NCBI RefSeq assembly: GCF_000149955.1
Contig: NC_030995.1
Location: 2,774,978 to 2,838,977 of the forward strand
Direction: 5' to 3'
Length of the DNA stretch: 64,000 bases
DNA from: Fusarium oxysporum f. sp. lycopersici 4287
Lineage: Eukaryota > Ascomycota > Sordariomycetes > Hypocreales > Nectriaceae
Shown: positions 11,992-23,571 of the stretch, piece after piece
How the letters are laid out: each line of letters opens with the position of its first letter
Numbering within the stretch: the stretch's first letter is position 1
The notes under the pieces: model-generated
Database searches by the model: none
Told to the model about the DNA's origin: nothing
What the model saw: the letters and a program-made list of their open reading frames with translations, nothing else
Translations under genes and position numbers: made by a program

Positions 11992-13084
11992 TCGGAGGGT
12001 AGAAGCTTGTAAGCACTTGGATTATATATGTAATTATGGAATAGTGATCGCTGCGTCATGAAATCGAATTCATAATTAGTAGTGACCAGCTCGATACTGC
12101 ATAATGAGTGCACGGAAATTGGTGCAAGATAAGTCTTCTGTATGAACAGACATTTTGATTCATCCAGCAATACGGTGCTTAACCTGTGTTTGTTACTGGC
12201 AAGGTGTTTCTTCATCATGTCTCTGGAGGCGCAGGGTAATCTGGAAGCGTCATCTGACACGTCAATACATGATTATTCTGGCTCAATAAGCTGGAATTGG
12301 GCCGCCGGGGACTTGGGAGACGATGAACCCTTGATCAGGCCGGCCCGAAACTTGCCAGCAACACCATGCAGAAGCAGCTTGCTGAGTAGGGCACATATCC
12401 ACTCAATAAAAAGTCGGGAACGACGCTCAAATCTGGTATGTCAGTTATGGAGGCCGTAAGGTCAGGTGCGACGTTATTAACAATACACCATGTGCAAATC
12501 GCAGGTATTGCTACACCGAGTGCATGGCAGCACAACGAACAGCACGCAGATTAGGGCGCAATTGTGGCAAAGCTGTGGCAGAATTCTGGAAATGGAATAG
12601 ACAGAAGATGCACTATTTTGGGTTCGTCCTCTCGAGAAAGCAATGTACATCCCTTTCGTCTTTAGTCTTTTAGGTAGCTCTTTAGGCTTTTTAGTAAGTC
12701 TGATAGCGGCTCGCTAAGCATTAGTGTTAGAGAACGGGTTTCTCGGGCCCCGAGCGTTGGCCTCGGGATGCGTAGGGTGGGGAAACTGCTTGCGGAATCT
12801 ACAGTTAATTACTGATGTACCAACTAAGGAAATCAAGGGCAAAAAAATCCACCGACGGTCATTTTATACCATCCGACTCACCCCACGCAATGAATCAAGC
12901 ATTTCCGAGTCTAGCAGCACGCGCGGTCGTTACCCAACTTCAGCTCTTCAATATAGTAGAGCGTATATAGTATGAGTTGTACAAGTATACATTGCCATGC
13001 AACAGCAATTAGAAACTTCACAACTGAAACTTGCAAGCTATTCTTTCAATCACATTTTGTCGGACAATCCCTAAATCTGTCAAC
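11992..13084. other. Intergenic, promoter of FAD oxidase 1
   Basis: No supported gene in about 1.1 kb. A CCGACGG motif lies at 12852-12858. Several frames of 60-105 codons overlap each other on both strands without a domain and are treated as chance. Confidence 0.6.
12851..12859. promoter_or_regulatory. ACCGACGGT site, shared cluster motif 3
   Basis: ACCGACGGT followed by CATTTTA, 226 bp before the ATG of FAD oxidase 1. It matches the RCCGACGG..GAYTTT pattern with small differences. Confidence 0.5.
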
Positions 13085-14595
13085 ATGACGACGGGCTGGC
13101 TTAACAAAGAGCAGTTCCTGTCTCAACTTCAAGAGAACGACACCAGCTCGCAGCAATCAGCGCCTTGCCCATCTGACTATGCCCAAGGCCAAAGCTATTG
13201 GATTGATGAGTACGCCATCGACTTTGAAGACCAGTGTCGCACGGCTCAACTTCCCAGCGAGGTCGACGTTGTAGTCATCGGCACAGGCATCTCAGCCGCT
13301 GCATGTCTTTACGCTATAGCCAATCAAAAGCCCGAGCTTAAAATTGCGGCGGTTGAAGCCCGAGGCATTTGCACAGGAGCCACGGGACGGAACGGAGGCC
13401 ACATTTGCAGAGCCGAGGGTACGGAACTCCGTGCCTTGGTCGAGGAAGTTGGCCAGGAGGAAGCTGTTCGACTGTCACATCTGGGTACCCGCAATCGTGA
13501 CCTGATGCTTGAGGCCGTGGAAAAGATTGGAGCGGCGGATCAAGTCGACTTGAACTTGACAGGCACTCGCGTCGTTTTTGCGTCCGATGAAGAACGTCAA
13601 ACCTATCTGGCTGAGCTAGATTATGCCCAAAAAATGGGGATTTCACTGGAAGGGCGGTTCATCACTGCAGAAGATCTCAGTAAAGTACTGGATATCCTAC
13701 ACTCCTTTTCCAACCCAACGTATACTGACGCAAGAGCATGAAATTATAGGACAGCAATATATGCTTAGAAAAGGCAAGATATGGAGCCGCTGCTCTCGAC
13801 AAGTCTGGAACTATCTACCCGCGTAAATTTGTGGCAGCCCTTTTGCGTGACGCCACCAAGCGCATCCCAAACCTGACCATTCATCCATACAACCCTGTTC
13901 GGTCTGTTTCCAAATCGAACACCTCTGGGTCAAGGCCCTTATATATTGTCAAGACAGACAAGGGCCCAATAAAATGTCTTGCGGTCGTCCACGCAACAAA
14001 CGCGTATGCCAGTTATCTCATACCTTCGTTAAAAGGGCCACAAGGAGTTCTTGGCTGCAAAGCTGAATGCATTGCTATCCCCCCCAACATCTCCGCCTCA
14101 GATGTCGGCAAGGCACCGTCAGGGCTGCGTGGCGGTCTCGGTTTCAACGAGTTCTGGCACTATTTGATACAAAGGCCAAGCAACGGTCCATTCATCTACG
14201 GCTATGCGGGTATCGAAAAGGTTGGAGACTATGATGATAGTGATACACTGCCGAAAGGCGCCGATGGTAGTCCAGCCGGCCATAGCGTCATGGGCGAGTT
14301 TCTTGAAAGTGCTTTCCCTCAAAGTTTCAAGTCGATCAAATGGGACCAACACGTTAGTCACCGCTGGACAGGCATTCAAGGATTTACGCAGACTGGTGCC
14401 AGTCTAGTTGGACGTCATTCCAAAGAGAGCCCTGGGGAGTTCATATCGGTGGGTCATAATGGAGAAGGGATGGGGAGGTGTTTTGCATCTTCTACAGTCA
14501 TGACAGACAGACTGCTACATTACTTGGACAGAAAGGATGAGAATTCCTGGTCCCCACCCGATTGGTTTCCGAGATCATTCTTGTACAATATTTAG
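13085..14595 (+). CDS. FAD-dependent amine oxidase-like protein 1 (DAO family)
   Basis: FAD-dependent oxidoreductase of the D-amino-acid-oxidase/glycine-oxidase fold, in the subgroup that includes gamma-glutamylputrescine oxidase-like enzymes. Exons 13085-13679 and 13769-14595 give 473 residues. The dinucleotide-binding motif is VVVIGTGISAAA (about 62-73), followed by GATGRNGGH, which is characteristic of the group. The C-terminal half has the HRWTGIQGFTQTGASLVG block and GHNGEGMG near the end, which closes over the flavin. No signal peptide is seen, and the last residues (LYNI) are not a peroxisomal PTS1. A second member of the family lies at 19988-21540, on the other side of the amidase/permease pair. 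Likely reaction: oxidation of a primary or secondary amine to imine/aldehyde with hydrogen peroxide; substrate unknown. Confidence 0.87.
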
Positions 14596-14933
14596 TGACA
14601 GACACCATAGTTTACAGTTTGCTGCCGAGGGATATAGAACCCTTTCCCAAACAGTATTGAATCCAAATGCGACAACTTCTTTTGGTCCGTGATGTTGAGA
14701 AAGCTCCAAACACAATCAGCAAGTGATTGTCATTGAAATAATGTGCAGAAGGCACATCGTGAGTCTTTCTATAAGCAGTTTCTAACCGTTTAAAAGCGGG
14801 GTAAAGTATCGACTCTTCTCGTACTAGTTATATTGGGTCTAAGGTTTCAGAGGCGGACAAGCCTTGTTCCTATTCGTAACCGAATGATTCGATCACTTAA
14901 AAATGTAAATTTAAAAATACAAGAGGCTCAGGA
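14596..14933. other. Convergent 3' intergenic region
   Basis: Short interval between the 3' ends of FAD oxidase 1 (plus) and the amidase (minus). Nothing beyond presumed 3' UTRs is seen. Confidence 0.6.
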
Positions 14934-16715
14934 TTAGAGTAAACTTTCCTCTCCCCGACCAAGTGCAGCGTCAACAACTCTCATGCTGGCCAGAACCACC
15001 TCTTCGCTGTGCTTGGGGCCTAGGATCTGTAAACACACGGCACCATTCTCATATACCTCGGGCGAATCTGAGAAAGATGATTAGGTGCCAACTTTCAAGC
15101 TATGTCGCGAGATGTATTGGAGAAACTTACATTTTTCTTGATTCTTCAGGTCTTCTTTGGATAAGGGCGTAGGTGTTTCATTTGGGCTAGGCTTAGAATC
15201 TAGCAGAGGATCAACGTTGCAAACAGGAATGGTGGCACACGGCCAGTCAATGATGTTCGAAATAGCCTCGTAGAGAAAATATTCCATTGTACCGTGAGGC
15301 GGTGCAACATGGCCACCAGATGGCATGATAAGAACGTCGATAGGACGTCCGGTCTTGGTCACCTCAGTCGTGGCTTGCCATCGCTTCAAGAACCTTTGCC
15401 GGATTTTGAGTAAAGTTTTGGATGTCTCCTCTAACTCACCGGCTGTCAATTGCATTGATGGTGGAGGCACAATGATTCCCTGTATGGCAGGCTCTGGTAA
15501 CAAGTCTAATGTTTCTCTCAGAGCTTTACCCCCGTCTGCACAGAAGATGCGCACAGCTGTATCCCACATCTCATCCTTGGAGTCCAATAATTCAACGTCA
15601 ACAGTCTTGTGTCCTGCCTTGATCAAAGCCTCTTTAGCCTGTCTAAGACCCCGCTCGATGGGGGGATGCGGACGCACGATACCATCATGGGGCATGAAGC
15701 CGAAACAAAGGCTTCCTTGGGCCGCCCAGCTCTTTGTCCGCGAAAACAGTTCCTCATTCCATGGAAATGGTTGACACGTAGCATCCCAGTTCCACGGCTC
15801 AAAAGAGAGAACGGTACGCGTATAGAGCTCCAATCCATCAATGGATGCACTCATAGGACCGGCAACTCCATTGATCAACCCGATCGAAGAGCGTTCAGCC
15901 GAATGACAAGGAAGCCGGCCGTACGTTGGACACAAGCAGTATATGCCGTTGAAGTTGGCTGGTGTTCGCACAGATCCAGCAATGTCGGTTCCGATACCCA
16001 GAGGGCTTCCTCTCAATGCTATCAGGGACCCTTCACCTCCACTCGAGCCACCAGCCGATAGCTGCCTATTATCCGGGGTGCTGGTGCAGCCATATAGCAG
16101 GTTGTCACATTCACCAGACATTAGGGACTGGGGAACGTTCGTCTTGCAATAGAAGACAGCGCCTGCGTCGTGTAGCCGTTTCACAAGGTCATCTGAAGAG
16201 TCCTGGATGTTATCGGCCAAGGCAACGAACCCAAGTGTCGTGGCGTGCCCCTCGAAGTTCATGACATCCTTCAGACTCATAGGTAACCCATGTAAAGGGC
16301 CGATCAGGCGACCTTCTCGGATCAGATATTGATCCAGCTCACGAGCACGCTCGAGACCTTTCTGGAAGAAAATATCTGAAAATGGGTTGGTGAGGTAATG
16401 GGCAATCGTAGCGTTGAGGCTGAAAGCGAGAAAAACTTCTTCGGCTGTCCAGATTCTGTTCGTAATCTTGCTTAGAATCGTGGTCGGGATAGAAGATGTA
16501 ATCTCTAGCTGTCTTTTTGTTAAATGGCCACTCTGGCGAGGCCAATTACGAACATTCTTGATATTCGGCGAGGGGAGTCGTGGGAGAGGCACGCCAAGGT
16601 GCTTTTTTGCCCATCGAGATACCGAATCATTACGTTGATTTTGTTTGATCTTTGCGATTTGTTCCCATCGTGATGAGTTGCGCAGTGCACCGGATACTGA
16701 AGTAGAACTCGTCAT
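14934..16715 (-). CDS. Amidase-signature family amidase
   Basis: Serine hydrolase of the amidase-signature family (fungal acetamidase/fatty-acid-amide-hydrolase type). Exon 1 runs 16715-15131 and exon 2 15067-14934, joined by an intron that keeps the frame and restores a normal C-terminus (VYENGAVCLQILGP...); total 572 residues. The Ser-cisSer-Lys triad is visible: K149 in HGLPMSLKDVM, cis-Ser in AGGSSGGEGS (about 224/225) and nucleophile S248 in GTDIAGSVR. The start is placed at the ATG encoding MTSST because the longer frame has no upstream ATG. It is divergent from the permease gene, with two GCCGTCGGC sites between. It would hydrolyse a carboxamide to acid plus ammonia or amine; the substrate is not predicted. 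Confidence 0.93.
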
Positions 16716-16852
16716 CGTTCTGCAAACCAAGGCATAAGCGTATTCGGGCTACGAAAGACAATTTTTCTTGTTAAGTGTGGGCACCTCCGGAGAGCTCTCA
16801 AGGTTTTCCCGAAATGTTGAAAACAGAGACTTTGGAAGGTGAGATATTATCG

Positions 16853-16861
16853 GCCGTCGGC
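16853..16861. promoter_or_regulatory. GCCGTCGGC site, shared cluster motif 4
   Basis: GCCGTCGGC, the reverse complement of the GCCGACGGC core, 138 bp upstream of the amidase start on the minus strand. On that strand it reads GCCGACGGCCGATAAT. Confidence 0.6.
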
Positions 16862-17031
16862 TGGCCAGTATTCTGGATGAGGTGTCATGGCGGAGGCTAT
16901 GCATCTTGATGTTTCAAGGTGTGGTGGGGCCAATTAGGCCCTGGTCAAATTTCAGCGAAACTTGATAAGCCTCTTCTCCACTTTGAGCCATTAGGACTCA
17001 AGGCCGGGGCTTAAGCTGTCCCTCGTTAGCG

Positions 17032-17040
17032 GCCGTCGGC
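17032..17040. promoter_or_regulatory. GCCGTCGGC site, shared cluster motif 5
   Basis: Second copy in the same divergent promoter, 417 bp before the permease ATG, in the same orientation as the copy at 16853. Confidence 0.6.
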
Positions 17041-17456
17041 CCTTTTCTAATTGGCTTTCATCTCGGCCAGTCTAAAGCATTGACGCCCTCCACCTCGCTC
17101 CGAAACGATTCCCTTGTGTCGTCGAGGTGACGAATAAACCAGCCCGTTGATTGCCACTCTCTCAACCTTCTTACCTTGGTATCTGGGGGTTAGCGTTCGG
17201 TTGGCAACACGGCATAATCAGCGAGATCATCGCCTATCTATGGGGATGAGGGGTAGGACAAGGTGCCCCCGATGATTTCTCTGCAACTTATCGAGGCACT
17301 GTCTCTGACTAGCTGCATTCAACCCTCTTCCTCTCTTTGGTTTGTTAAGAAGGCAGTGATCCTCCTATTCATCGGGCAGAATAAAATCAACATCCACATT
17401 TTTTGTTACCAAATTACACGTATTCTTCATTAATTCCATCGACTCTTTGTACCACC

Positions 17457-19386
17457 ATGGCTCACCACAGTGCAACAAGAGATGAATTTGTCGGAACCAA
17501 TAGAGCCGTCGAAAGGCCATACGAAGAGAGCATCGGTTCGACTACCATGCCAACGGTCGGCGGCGACACCATCGAAAATGGCACGATTTCGGCCTTTGGA
17601 TACGCCCCTGCCTATCGCCGGGTCTTGGGCGCACTAGTAGGCGTTGCGATTGTTATGGCTCTATCGTCGTATGTTCCACAATTCTGGCTTGCTCGTCTTT
17701 CGTATACCGTCTCACTTATGAGTCCCTAGGCCACTCGGTGCAATTATGGTGGTTGGCTCATACCAAGTGACTTACGCAGGCTATTGGGGGCTTTCGTGGT
17801 AATGTCCATTGGCTTCGCCTTCCACCAACAAATCTGACATACTTTGTATAGGGGATGGATCCTTCCAAATCTGATGATGCTTCCTCAAGCCATCGCTATT
17901 GCAGAGCTATGTTCGTCCATGCCCGTTAATGGAGGGTTCTATTGGTGGTCTGCAGCCTTGGCTCCTAGAAAATTATCTCGCCCCGTCGCCTTTATAGTAG
18001 GATGGTTCAATGTCCTATCCTTGGCAACTGCACTCGCTGCTTTTGCATACGCTATTGCAGCAGGGATTGCTGAGACCATCACCATTGCGACGGAACATGA
18101 GTTTTCTAACGCAGAACTGATGGGTATTTCCATGGGCGTCATCACGCTCTGGGCTAGCCTAATGCTACTACGACTGGAGAATGTGAGCATCGTTATGATC
18201 ATTACGGGTAAGGATATCAAGATCAAAGTTTTATGTCAAACTCGGAGCTTGCTGACTATTCCTGCCTTCCCGGCAAATAGCAACTTTCTTGGGTCTATCG
18301 TGTATCGGCTTCATCATTGCCCTTCCGGTTCGCCATTCCATGCTCGATATTCCGTTTGCCAGCGCGGAAGATGTTTTCGGCAGTTACAAGAATTATTCTT
18401 CGGACTGGCCTGAAACAGGAATTGCAGTTCCGTTCTGCTTCTATGGTGCTCTGTTCGTCAATTCAATCTGGGCCGCTCCGGCCTACGTGGCTGAAGAGAC
18501 TCACGATGCTCGAAGGGAGGCTCCAAAGGCCATCATGGAGTCTTTTGTTTGTACAGCAATACTAGGTCTAGGTATATGCCTGGCTTTCGCCTTTTGCATA
18601 CCTGACATGGACGCTGTCGTTGAAGACAAAACGTAAGTTTGACTGCAGTCTAGAGCTACCCCATCACTTCCCGAAAAGCTATTGGATGCTGACGGAGAGT
18701 TACGTGACAGAGGCTATCCCTTCTTCGTCATAGTATCCGATCATTGGGGGGGACCCAGTACTGTTGCCTTTCTCCTTCTTGGCAGTTTCTTCTCAACCAT
18801 CGGAGGGAGCGGCATGCTTCTTACCTACGCAACGCAGGTGGCGGCTTTTGCCAGAGATGGAGGTCTTCCTTATAGCTCCTATCTCAGTCGCGTACACCAG
18901 CGAACCAATATGCCTCTGGCGGCCACAGGCCTCTTGCTCTGCCTGTCATATTTATTTCTTCTTTTGTCTCTATCCTCACACGCTAGTGATATCGTGTACT
19001 CCCTGGCAACACTGGCGAGCTTGATTATATGGGCTACACCCATTACCTTTCGGCTTTTTGCCCGTGACAGGTGGGTACCTGGGCCTTTCTACACAGGGCG
19101 ATTCAGCTGGACCATCCACCTTTTGGGGGTGCTCACTTCTGCGTATTTTCTCATCACTCGTGCATTTCCGCCGACCAAAGACGAGCTCCCTCTTACTATT
19201 ATCGTTGTTCTAGGGGTTCTCGTGGCTTCTGTTCTTGCATACGTGCTTGGTGGTGGTGACTTCAAAGGCCTTGATCTGGTCGCTCTAGAGTCATGGAGAC
19301 ACAACAATCGTCACTGCATAGAAGGCACAGTTGATTTTGCCGACATTGTGCGACAATCGACGGTCGACCACATGATCAACAAATAA
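17457..19386 (+). CDS. Amino acid/GABA-type permease (APC superfamily)
   Basis: Plasma-membrane transporter of the amino acid-polyamine-organocation superfamily, closest in style to fungal GABA/choline permeases. Five exons (17457-17668, 17730-17798, 17852-18207, 18281-18632, 18711-19386) give 554 residues with roughly 12 hydrophobic segments. Recognisable blocks are the N-terminal ISAFGYAPAYRR, MLPQAIAIAELCSSMPVNGGFYWWSA at the third segment, and SIWAAPAYVAEETHDARREAPKAI, the conserved cytosolic loop. The fourth intron is placed at 18633-18710 because it alone gives the continuous EDKTGYPFF expected before the next segment. It probably imports the amide or amine handled by the neighbouring amidase, oxidases and aminotransferase. 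The family is sure, the cargo is not. Confidence 0.92.
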
Positions 19387-19987
19387 AGTGGGAGATGGAT
19401 TCCTCTATCAAGTTTAGAATCTTGGTTCATCTACGACGTGTCCTACAACTGCACACTTCTCATATGTAACACGATGAGCTGTGATGTACTAAGTTTAATC
19501 AACGCAAACACTTAAGACAGGACCTGAATATTGTCGACAGATCTGTGTTTACTTCCCAAGAAGAGTCTACCGACTGAATGCATGTAAATCTGTAAGCGAA
19601 ATAACATTATTATCCGTGTTTTGTTTTCATTGTTTCAAAGGTTACATGTCAGACGATTCTCAGAATTCATCTAGTCAGTAGTCACGCGTTACGAAGCTGG
19701 CAATCAATGTCAACTGCCCATAGCTACTTAAATCTTGCTACTCGATAGCGTCCTGTTTGTCTCTACCTAACCACTCTGGTTGTATAGGAACAACACATCT
19801 CTTTTCATTCACTCGATATGTTATGCCAGAGACTTTATGCCTGTACGGACCACCCAGGGATAACTTCGACCTTTTATCCCATACGTTGTTTCATAATTAC
19901 TTTACAAGTCTTCAATTTAGCGGATGGAATATGGAGCACTGATTCACAGTGAAACTGGATTCTTGCTCACTATAGGAGTTGAATGTA
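19387..19987. other. Convergent 3' intergenic region
   Basis: About 600 bp between the permease (plus) and FAD oxidase 2 (minus) 3' ends. One chance frame of 61 codons is present; nothing else is seen. Confidence 0.6.
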
Positions 19988-21540
19988 CTATCGTAGCGAC
20001 GCGATTGCTTCTGCCACCATGCTGATTCGCTCAGACAACAAACGCTCATCACTTACCGAGAATGCCTCTGGTAGTTGACGGCTCTCACTCTGCCCGATCA
20101 CAGCTTTGGCCAAAATCTCGCCTGCAAGCCAACAATAGGGCATCCCATAACCATTGAATCCAGCAACAATCCACTCTCCTGCTCCCGACCGGCCCGTGGT
20201 CGAAGGAGAAAGCCTACCAACGTATGGTGCTCCGTCCTGAGTAAATCCCATGATTCCGCTCCACGCACTGATTAGTGGATCTTTGTTGATCTCAGTGTAA
20301 TTGAAAAACTGAGGTAGGATTTTCTGCAAGTGCTCGACACAGATCGCACTGACGGCTGTGTCATCAGCTGTCAAGCTCTGGTCCATGGTTGCCTTTTCGC
20401 CCCCAATAAAGAAAAAGCCCGACTTGGCATTTTGGGTTAGATACCATAGTCCGTCAGCAAGCGTTTCAGTTTCTTCATCATAAGCGGGGACGTAGTGGAA
20501 GCCAAAAGAGTCTTTTGATCCATTATTAGGGACGCCAGGACCAAGATCCTGAACCGTCATCGTTCCACGGACCGGGAACAGTAGGCCACGAAGCTTCGGG
20601 ACTAGGTGGCTCGCGTAACCATTTGTACAGTGGATAACATGGCGAGCACGGGTCTGACCTCGGGGGGAACTGACGACGTACGTTCCGTCGATGTGCTCGA
20701 TTGAGGTGACTGGAGTGTTGGTTTCGATGTCTAACCGGCCTGTGTACTTTGCCATCAGAGCCTCGAATACCTTGGTGATAACACGATATGGCCACATTAC
20801 CCCAGCAGACAAAGTCACACCGCCGGTTGAGCCGTGAACACCATGGTTCTATGGCAAAAATATACGAGGTCAGAGAGCTTGTGTTTGTGTAGAAGCGAGG
20901 TCACATACCTTGAGGACAACATCCTTGTCAATGACGCTGTAAATACCTCGCAGATGGGGATGATCCGCTTCCATTTGTGCAATGCTATCTTTCATGGCAG
21001 CAAAAGTCTCTTCATCCAAGAAAGTGCGTACTTTGGTAACGTCGCGATACTCACTCTCGTCAGGTGCGTATTCATCAATAATCTCTTTCATCCTCTCACA
21101 GGTCTTGAAGGTGAAAGACGCGATATCCCCGGCTACTTCTTTGCCGAACCGTTCCTTGTACTCAGAGTAAATCTCGCCAGCGTTGGTGGCCAATTGGCCT
21201 CCATTGCGGCCAGTAGCTCCGGAGCACAGTGATCGTGCTTCAAAGACTACCACTCTGGCTTCCTGATCATTATCGAGGATGGTTTTGGTGACACTGGCGC
21301 CAGTGATACCAGACCCGATCACAACAACGTCAGCTGTCGTTGGGAAGGATGGGGACCTGGTATTAGCCAATGGGTGTGGTATGTGCTGCCAATAAGACGA
21401 GGTCGGGTTTTGTCGAGGGAGGCCTGGATCCTGAGTGAGGTACTCTTCGATGACATGTACTAGCACGAAGCAGTCAGTAAGCAGGGTTGGAGAAAGTGAA
21501 TGGGGAAGAATGAACTACCAAGATCTTTTGACGACTCCAT
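19988..21540 (-). CDS. FAD-dependent amine oxidase-like protein 2 (DAO family)
   Basis: Second FAD-dependent DAO-family oxidoreductase. Three exons on the minus strand: 21540-21519 (22 nt, MESSKDL), 21459-20909 and 20848-19988, totalling 477 residues. The short first exon supplies the only ATG, because the large open frame otherwise begins without one. Motifs: VVVIGSGITGASV for FAD binding, CSGATGRNGGQ, the central NHGVHGSTGGV, and C-terminal SAWSGIMGFTQDGAPYVG with GFNGYGMPYCW. It is paralogous to the gene at 13085-14595 but clearly diverged. It shares a divergent promoter, including a CCGCCGG site, with the aldehyde dehydrogenase gene. Oxidation of an amine here would produce an aldehyde for that dehydrogenase; this link is inferred from the arrangement. 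Confidence 0.9.
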
Positions 21541-22089
21541 GATTGCTGCTAGCCAGGTGGTTGCGATGTTGCGAAGCCTGTACACAGTTTCGACCGATAG
21601 ATTTTCGATATTTAGGATGACGTATAAGTTGAAGCAAAAGAAGACGACATGTTTAACATTCAATACGGTCCTGTTTGGATAGTTGCTCAAATAATACAGC
21701 AATTACTCCAATCAAGAAGCTGCAAAAGCCGAGATGACCGATGGAGCCCGCGGGTTCCTATGTTCAGGGCCGGCCCCCCACCAAACTCATTGATTGGCTG
21801 TACCCTAGTGGCGGTGCTATCTAGCAAATGTCACCGCCGGCCGATTTCTGAGACGCCCAGTACGATGCTCGAATTGCCCCACCCAGTACAGAGTTCGGCG
21901 CCTTTCCTCCGCTCTCAAATGTCCATGCATCGGCAACCATCACTTCAAATTTCAGTCGTGTAGTGCTCATCGTCGTTAGTATCATTTCGCAGCCTGTTTT
22001 TGTGCAATCTCCAATTCACGACACTCTAGCCTGCAATTCGTCCCTTGTCATCGGGCAGTCCACGAGCGGTCTCAAGCTACACTACAGCA
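21541..22089. other. Divergent promoter of FAD oxidase 2 and aldehyde dehydrogenase
   Basis: Bidirectional 549-bp region without a gene. GC-rich patches near 21747-21775, and a CCGCCGG core at 21834-21840 followed by CCGATTT. Confidence 0.65.
21834..21840. promoter_or_regulatory. CCGCCGG site, shared cluster motif 6
   Basis: CCGCCGG followed by CCGATTTC; fits the CCG-N-CGG core with a different spacer base. It lies between two divergent cluster genes, 250 bp from the aldehyde dehydrogenase ATG. Confidence 0.4.
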
Positions 22090-23571
22090 ATGGCCGACAT
22101 CTCTGAGCAGAAGTTCAAGGCAGTTTACCAGAACTTGCGATCCACATTTCGATCTGGAAAGACCAAAGACCTCAGATGGAGAAAGTTGCAGTTGAAGCAG
22201 CTATTCTGGCTTCTTGATGAGAATGAAGCCGCTTTCATTGACTCCTTGGCACAGGATCTACATAGACATGCCTTCGAGTCCCTCATGGCTGATATCAACG
22301 AGGCCAAAAAAGCTATTCTTGAAGCCCTCGATCACTTGGAGGAATGGGCTCGAGGTGCGGCACCCCCCGAGGCTGGCTTCATTTATGGAACGCTTGGGAA
22401 AGCGTGGATTCGTAAAGAACCGCTGGGTCTTGTGCTGGTCATAGGAGCCTGGAACTTTCCCATCTCGACGCTCGTTGATGTTGCCATTGCTGCTATCGCC
22501 GCAGGCAACGCTGTCATCATGAAGCCTTCAGAAATGGCGCCCCACACAGAAAGTTTGATAGCCAGTCTTGTACCCAAATACATGGATACCTCGGCTATTT
22601 CTGTCGTATGCGCCAAGCCTGCTCAAATGGCATTCATCCTTGATCATCAATTCGATTTCATATTCTACACCGGCAGCACTCAAGTCGGACGTATCATCGC
22701 TTCAGCTGCAGCTAAACATGTCACACCGACAGCCCTCGAGCTCGGTGGCCAAGCACCGGCAATTGTTACCAAGACAGCTGATATCAATACGGCCGCCAAA
22801 CGCCTAGTCAATGCAAAGCTTCAGAATCTCGGCCAGATCTGTGTTTGCGTCAATCATGTCTTCGCGGATCCAAGCATACACGACGAGTTGGTGACTCGCA
22901 TGATATACTGGCTCAAGACTATGCTTGAAAATGGCAACGATACTCTTGCTCGCATCATCAACGACAAGCACTTTGATCGGCTGGAAAGGTTGATTCAAAC
23001 CACCGAGGGACATATTGCCTATACCGGAGAGCATGTGTCGGCAGAAAGATATATTCATCCGACCATCGTAGAGGGTGTTACAATGTCTGATAGCCTTCTT
23101 TCGCACGAGATTTTTGGTCCTGTGCTGCCGGTAATCAAAGCCGAAGCCAAGAAAGCGATTCAAATCATCAATGACATGCCGCACCCTCTAGCTCTCTACG
23201 TCTTTTCTCAATCCCAGAAAGAGATCGATGAGATATTATCTTCAACACAGTCTGGTGGAGTTACCATCAATGATGTGGCTATTCACGCAGATGTGCCATC
23301 TGCACCTTTCGGCGGCGTGGGTAATTCAGGTCACGGAAGTTACCATGGAAAATGGGGGTTTGATACTTTTAGTCACAACAGAACCGTTGTCACTCTTCCT
23401 GGATGGATTGATCGGTTCACTGAGTGGCGTTATCCTCCATTCAACATTGCCAATCGGCCCGAAATTGATGCTGGTAAACCAAACTTCAAGAAAGGCGAGA
23501 CTTTAGAGGAGCAACGTGTGGGAAAGTCGTGGTTTGCAGCCATCCCTGTGCTGGGATATTTGTTTAGATAG
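22090..23571 (+). CDS. Class 3 aldehyde dehydrogenase
   Basis: NAD(P)-dependent aldehyde dehydrogenase of the ALDH3/fatty-aldehyde group, oxidising an aldehyde to the acid. Single exon, 493 residues; the ATG at 22090 (MADISEQKF) is chosen because homologues of this class start with a short helix and the upstream frame is not needed. Motifs: IGAWNFPI near 121-128, KPSE for cofactor binding, GSTQVG at about 195-200, general base Glu in LELGGQ at about 217, and catalytic Cys in NLGQICVC at about 251. The family consensus is usually GQTC, so the Ile is a small departure. The C-terminal WFAAIPVLGYLFR is hydrophobic but short for a full membrane anchor. It is divergent from FAD oxidase 2, a plausible source of its aldehyde. 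Confidence 0.93.
   Translation: MADISEQKFKAVYQNLRSTFRSGKTKDLRWRKLQLKQLFWLLDENEAAFIDSLAQDLHRHAFESLMADINEAKKAILEALDHLEEWARGAAPPEAGFIYGTLGKAWIRKEPLGLVLVIGAWNFPISTLVDVAIAAIAAGNAVIMKPSEMAPHTESLIASLVPKYMDTSAISVVCAKPAQMAFILDHQFDFIFYTGSTQVGRIIASAAAKHVTPTALELGGQAPAIVTKTADINTAAKRLVNAKLQNLGQICVCVNHVFADPSIHDELVTRMIYWLKTMLENGNDTLARIINDKHFDRLERLIQTTEGHIAYTGEHVSAERYIHPTIVEGVTMSDSLLSHEIFGPVLPVIKAEAKKAIQIINDMPHPLALYVFSQSQKEIDEILSSTQSGGVTINDVAIHADVPSAPFGGVGNSGHGSYHGKWGFDTFSHNRTVVTLPGWIDRFTEWRYPPFNIANRPEIDAGKPNFKKGETLEEQRVGKSWFAAIPVLGYLFR

Larger units (their letters stand above)
16716..17456. other. Divergent promoter of amidase and permease genes
   Basis: Bidirectional 740-bp promoter region with no coding potential. 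It contains two copies of GCCGTCGGC (16853-16861 and 17032-17040). Confidence 0.7.

Noticed and set aside
18633..18678. Shorter intron or frameshift in the permease
   Set aside because: Several early AG sites leave too short an intron or the wrong frame; the acceptor at 18710 gives continuous EDKTGYPFF and an exact multiple of three.
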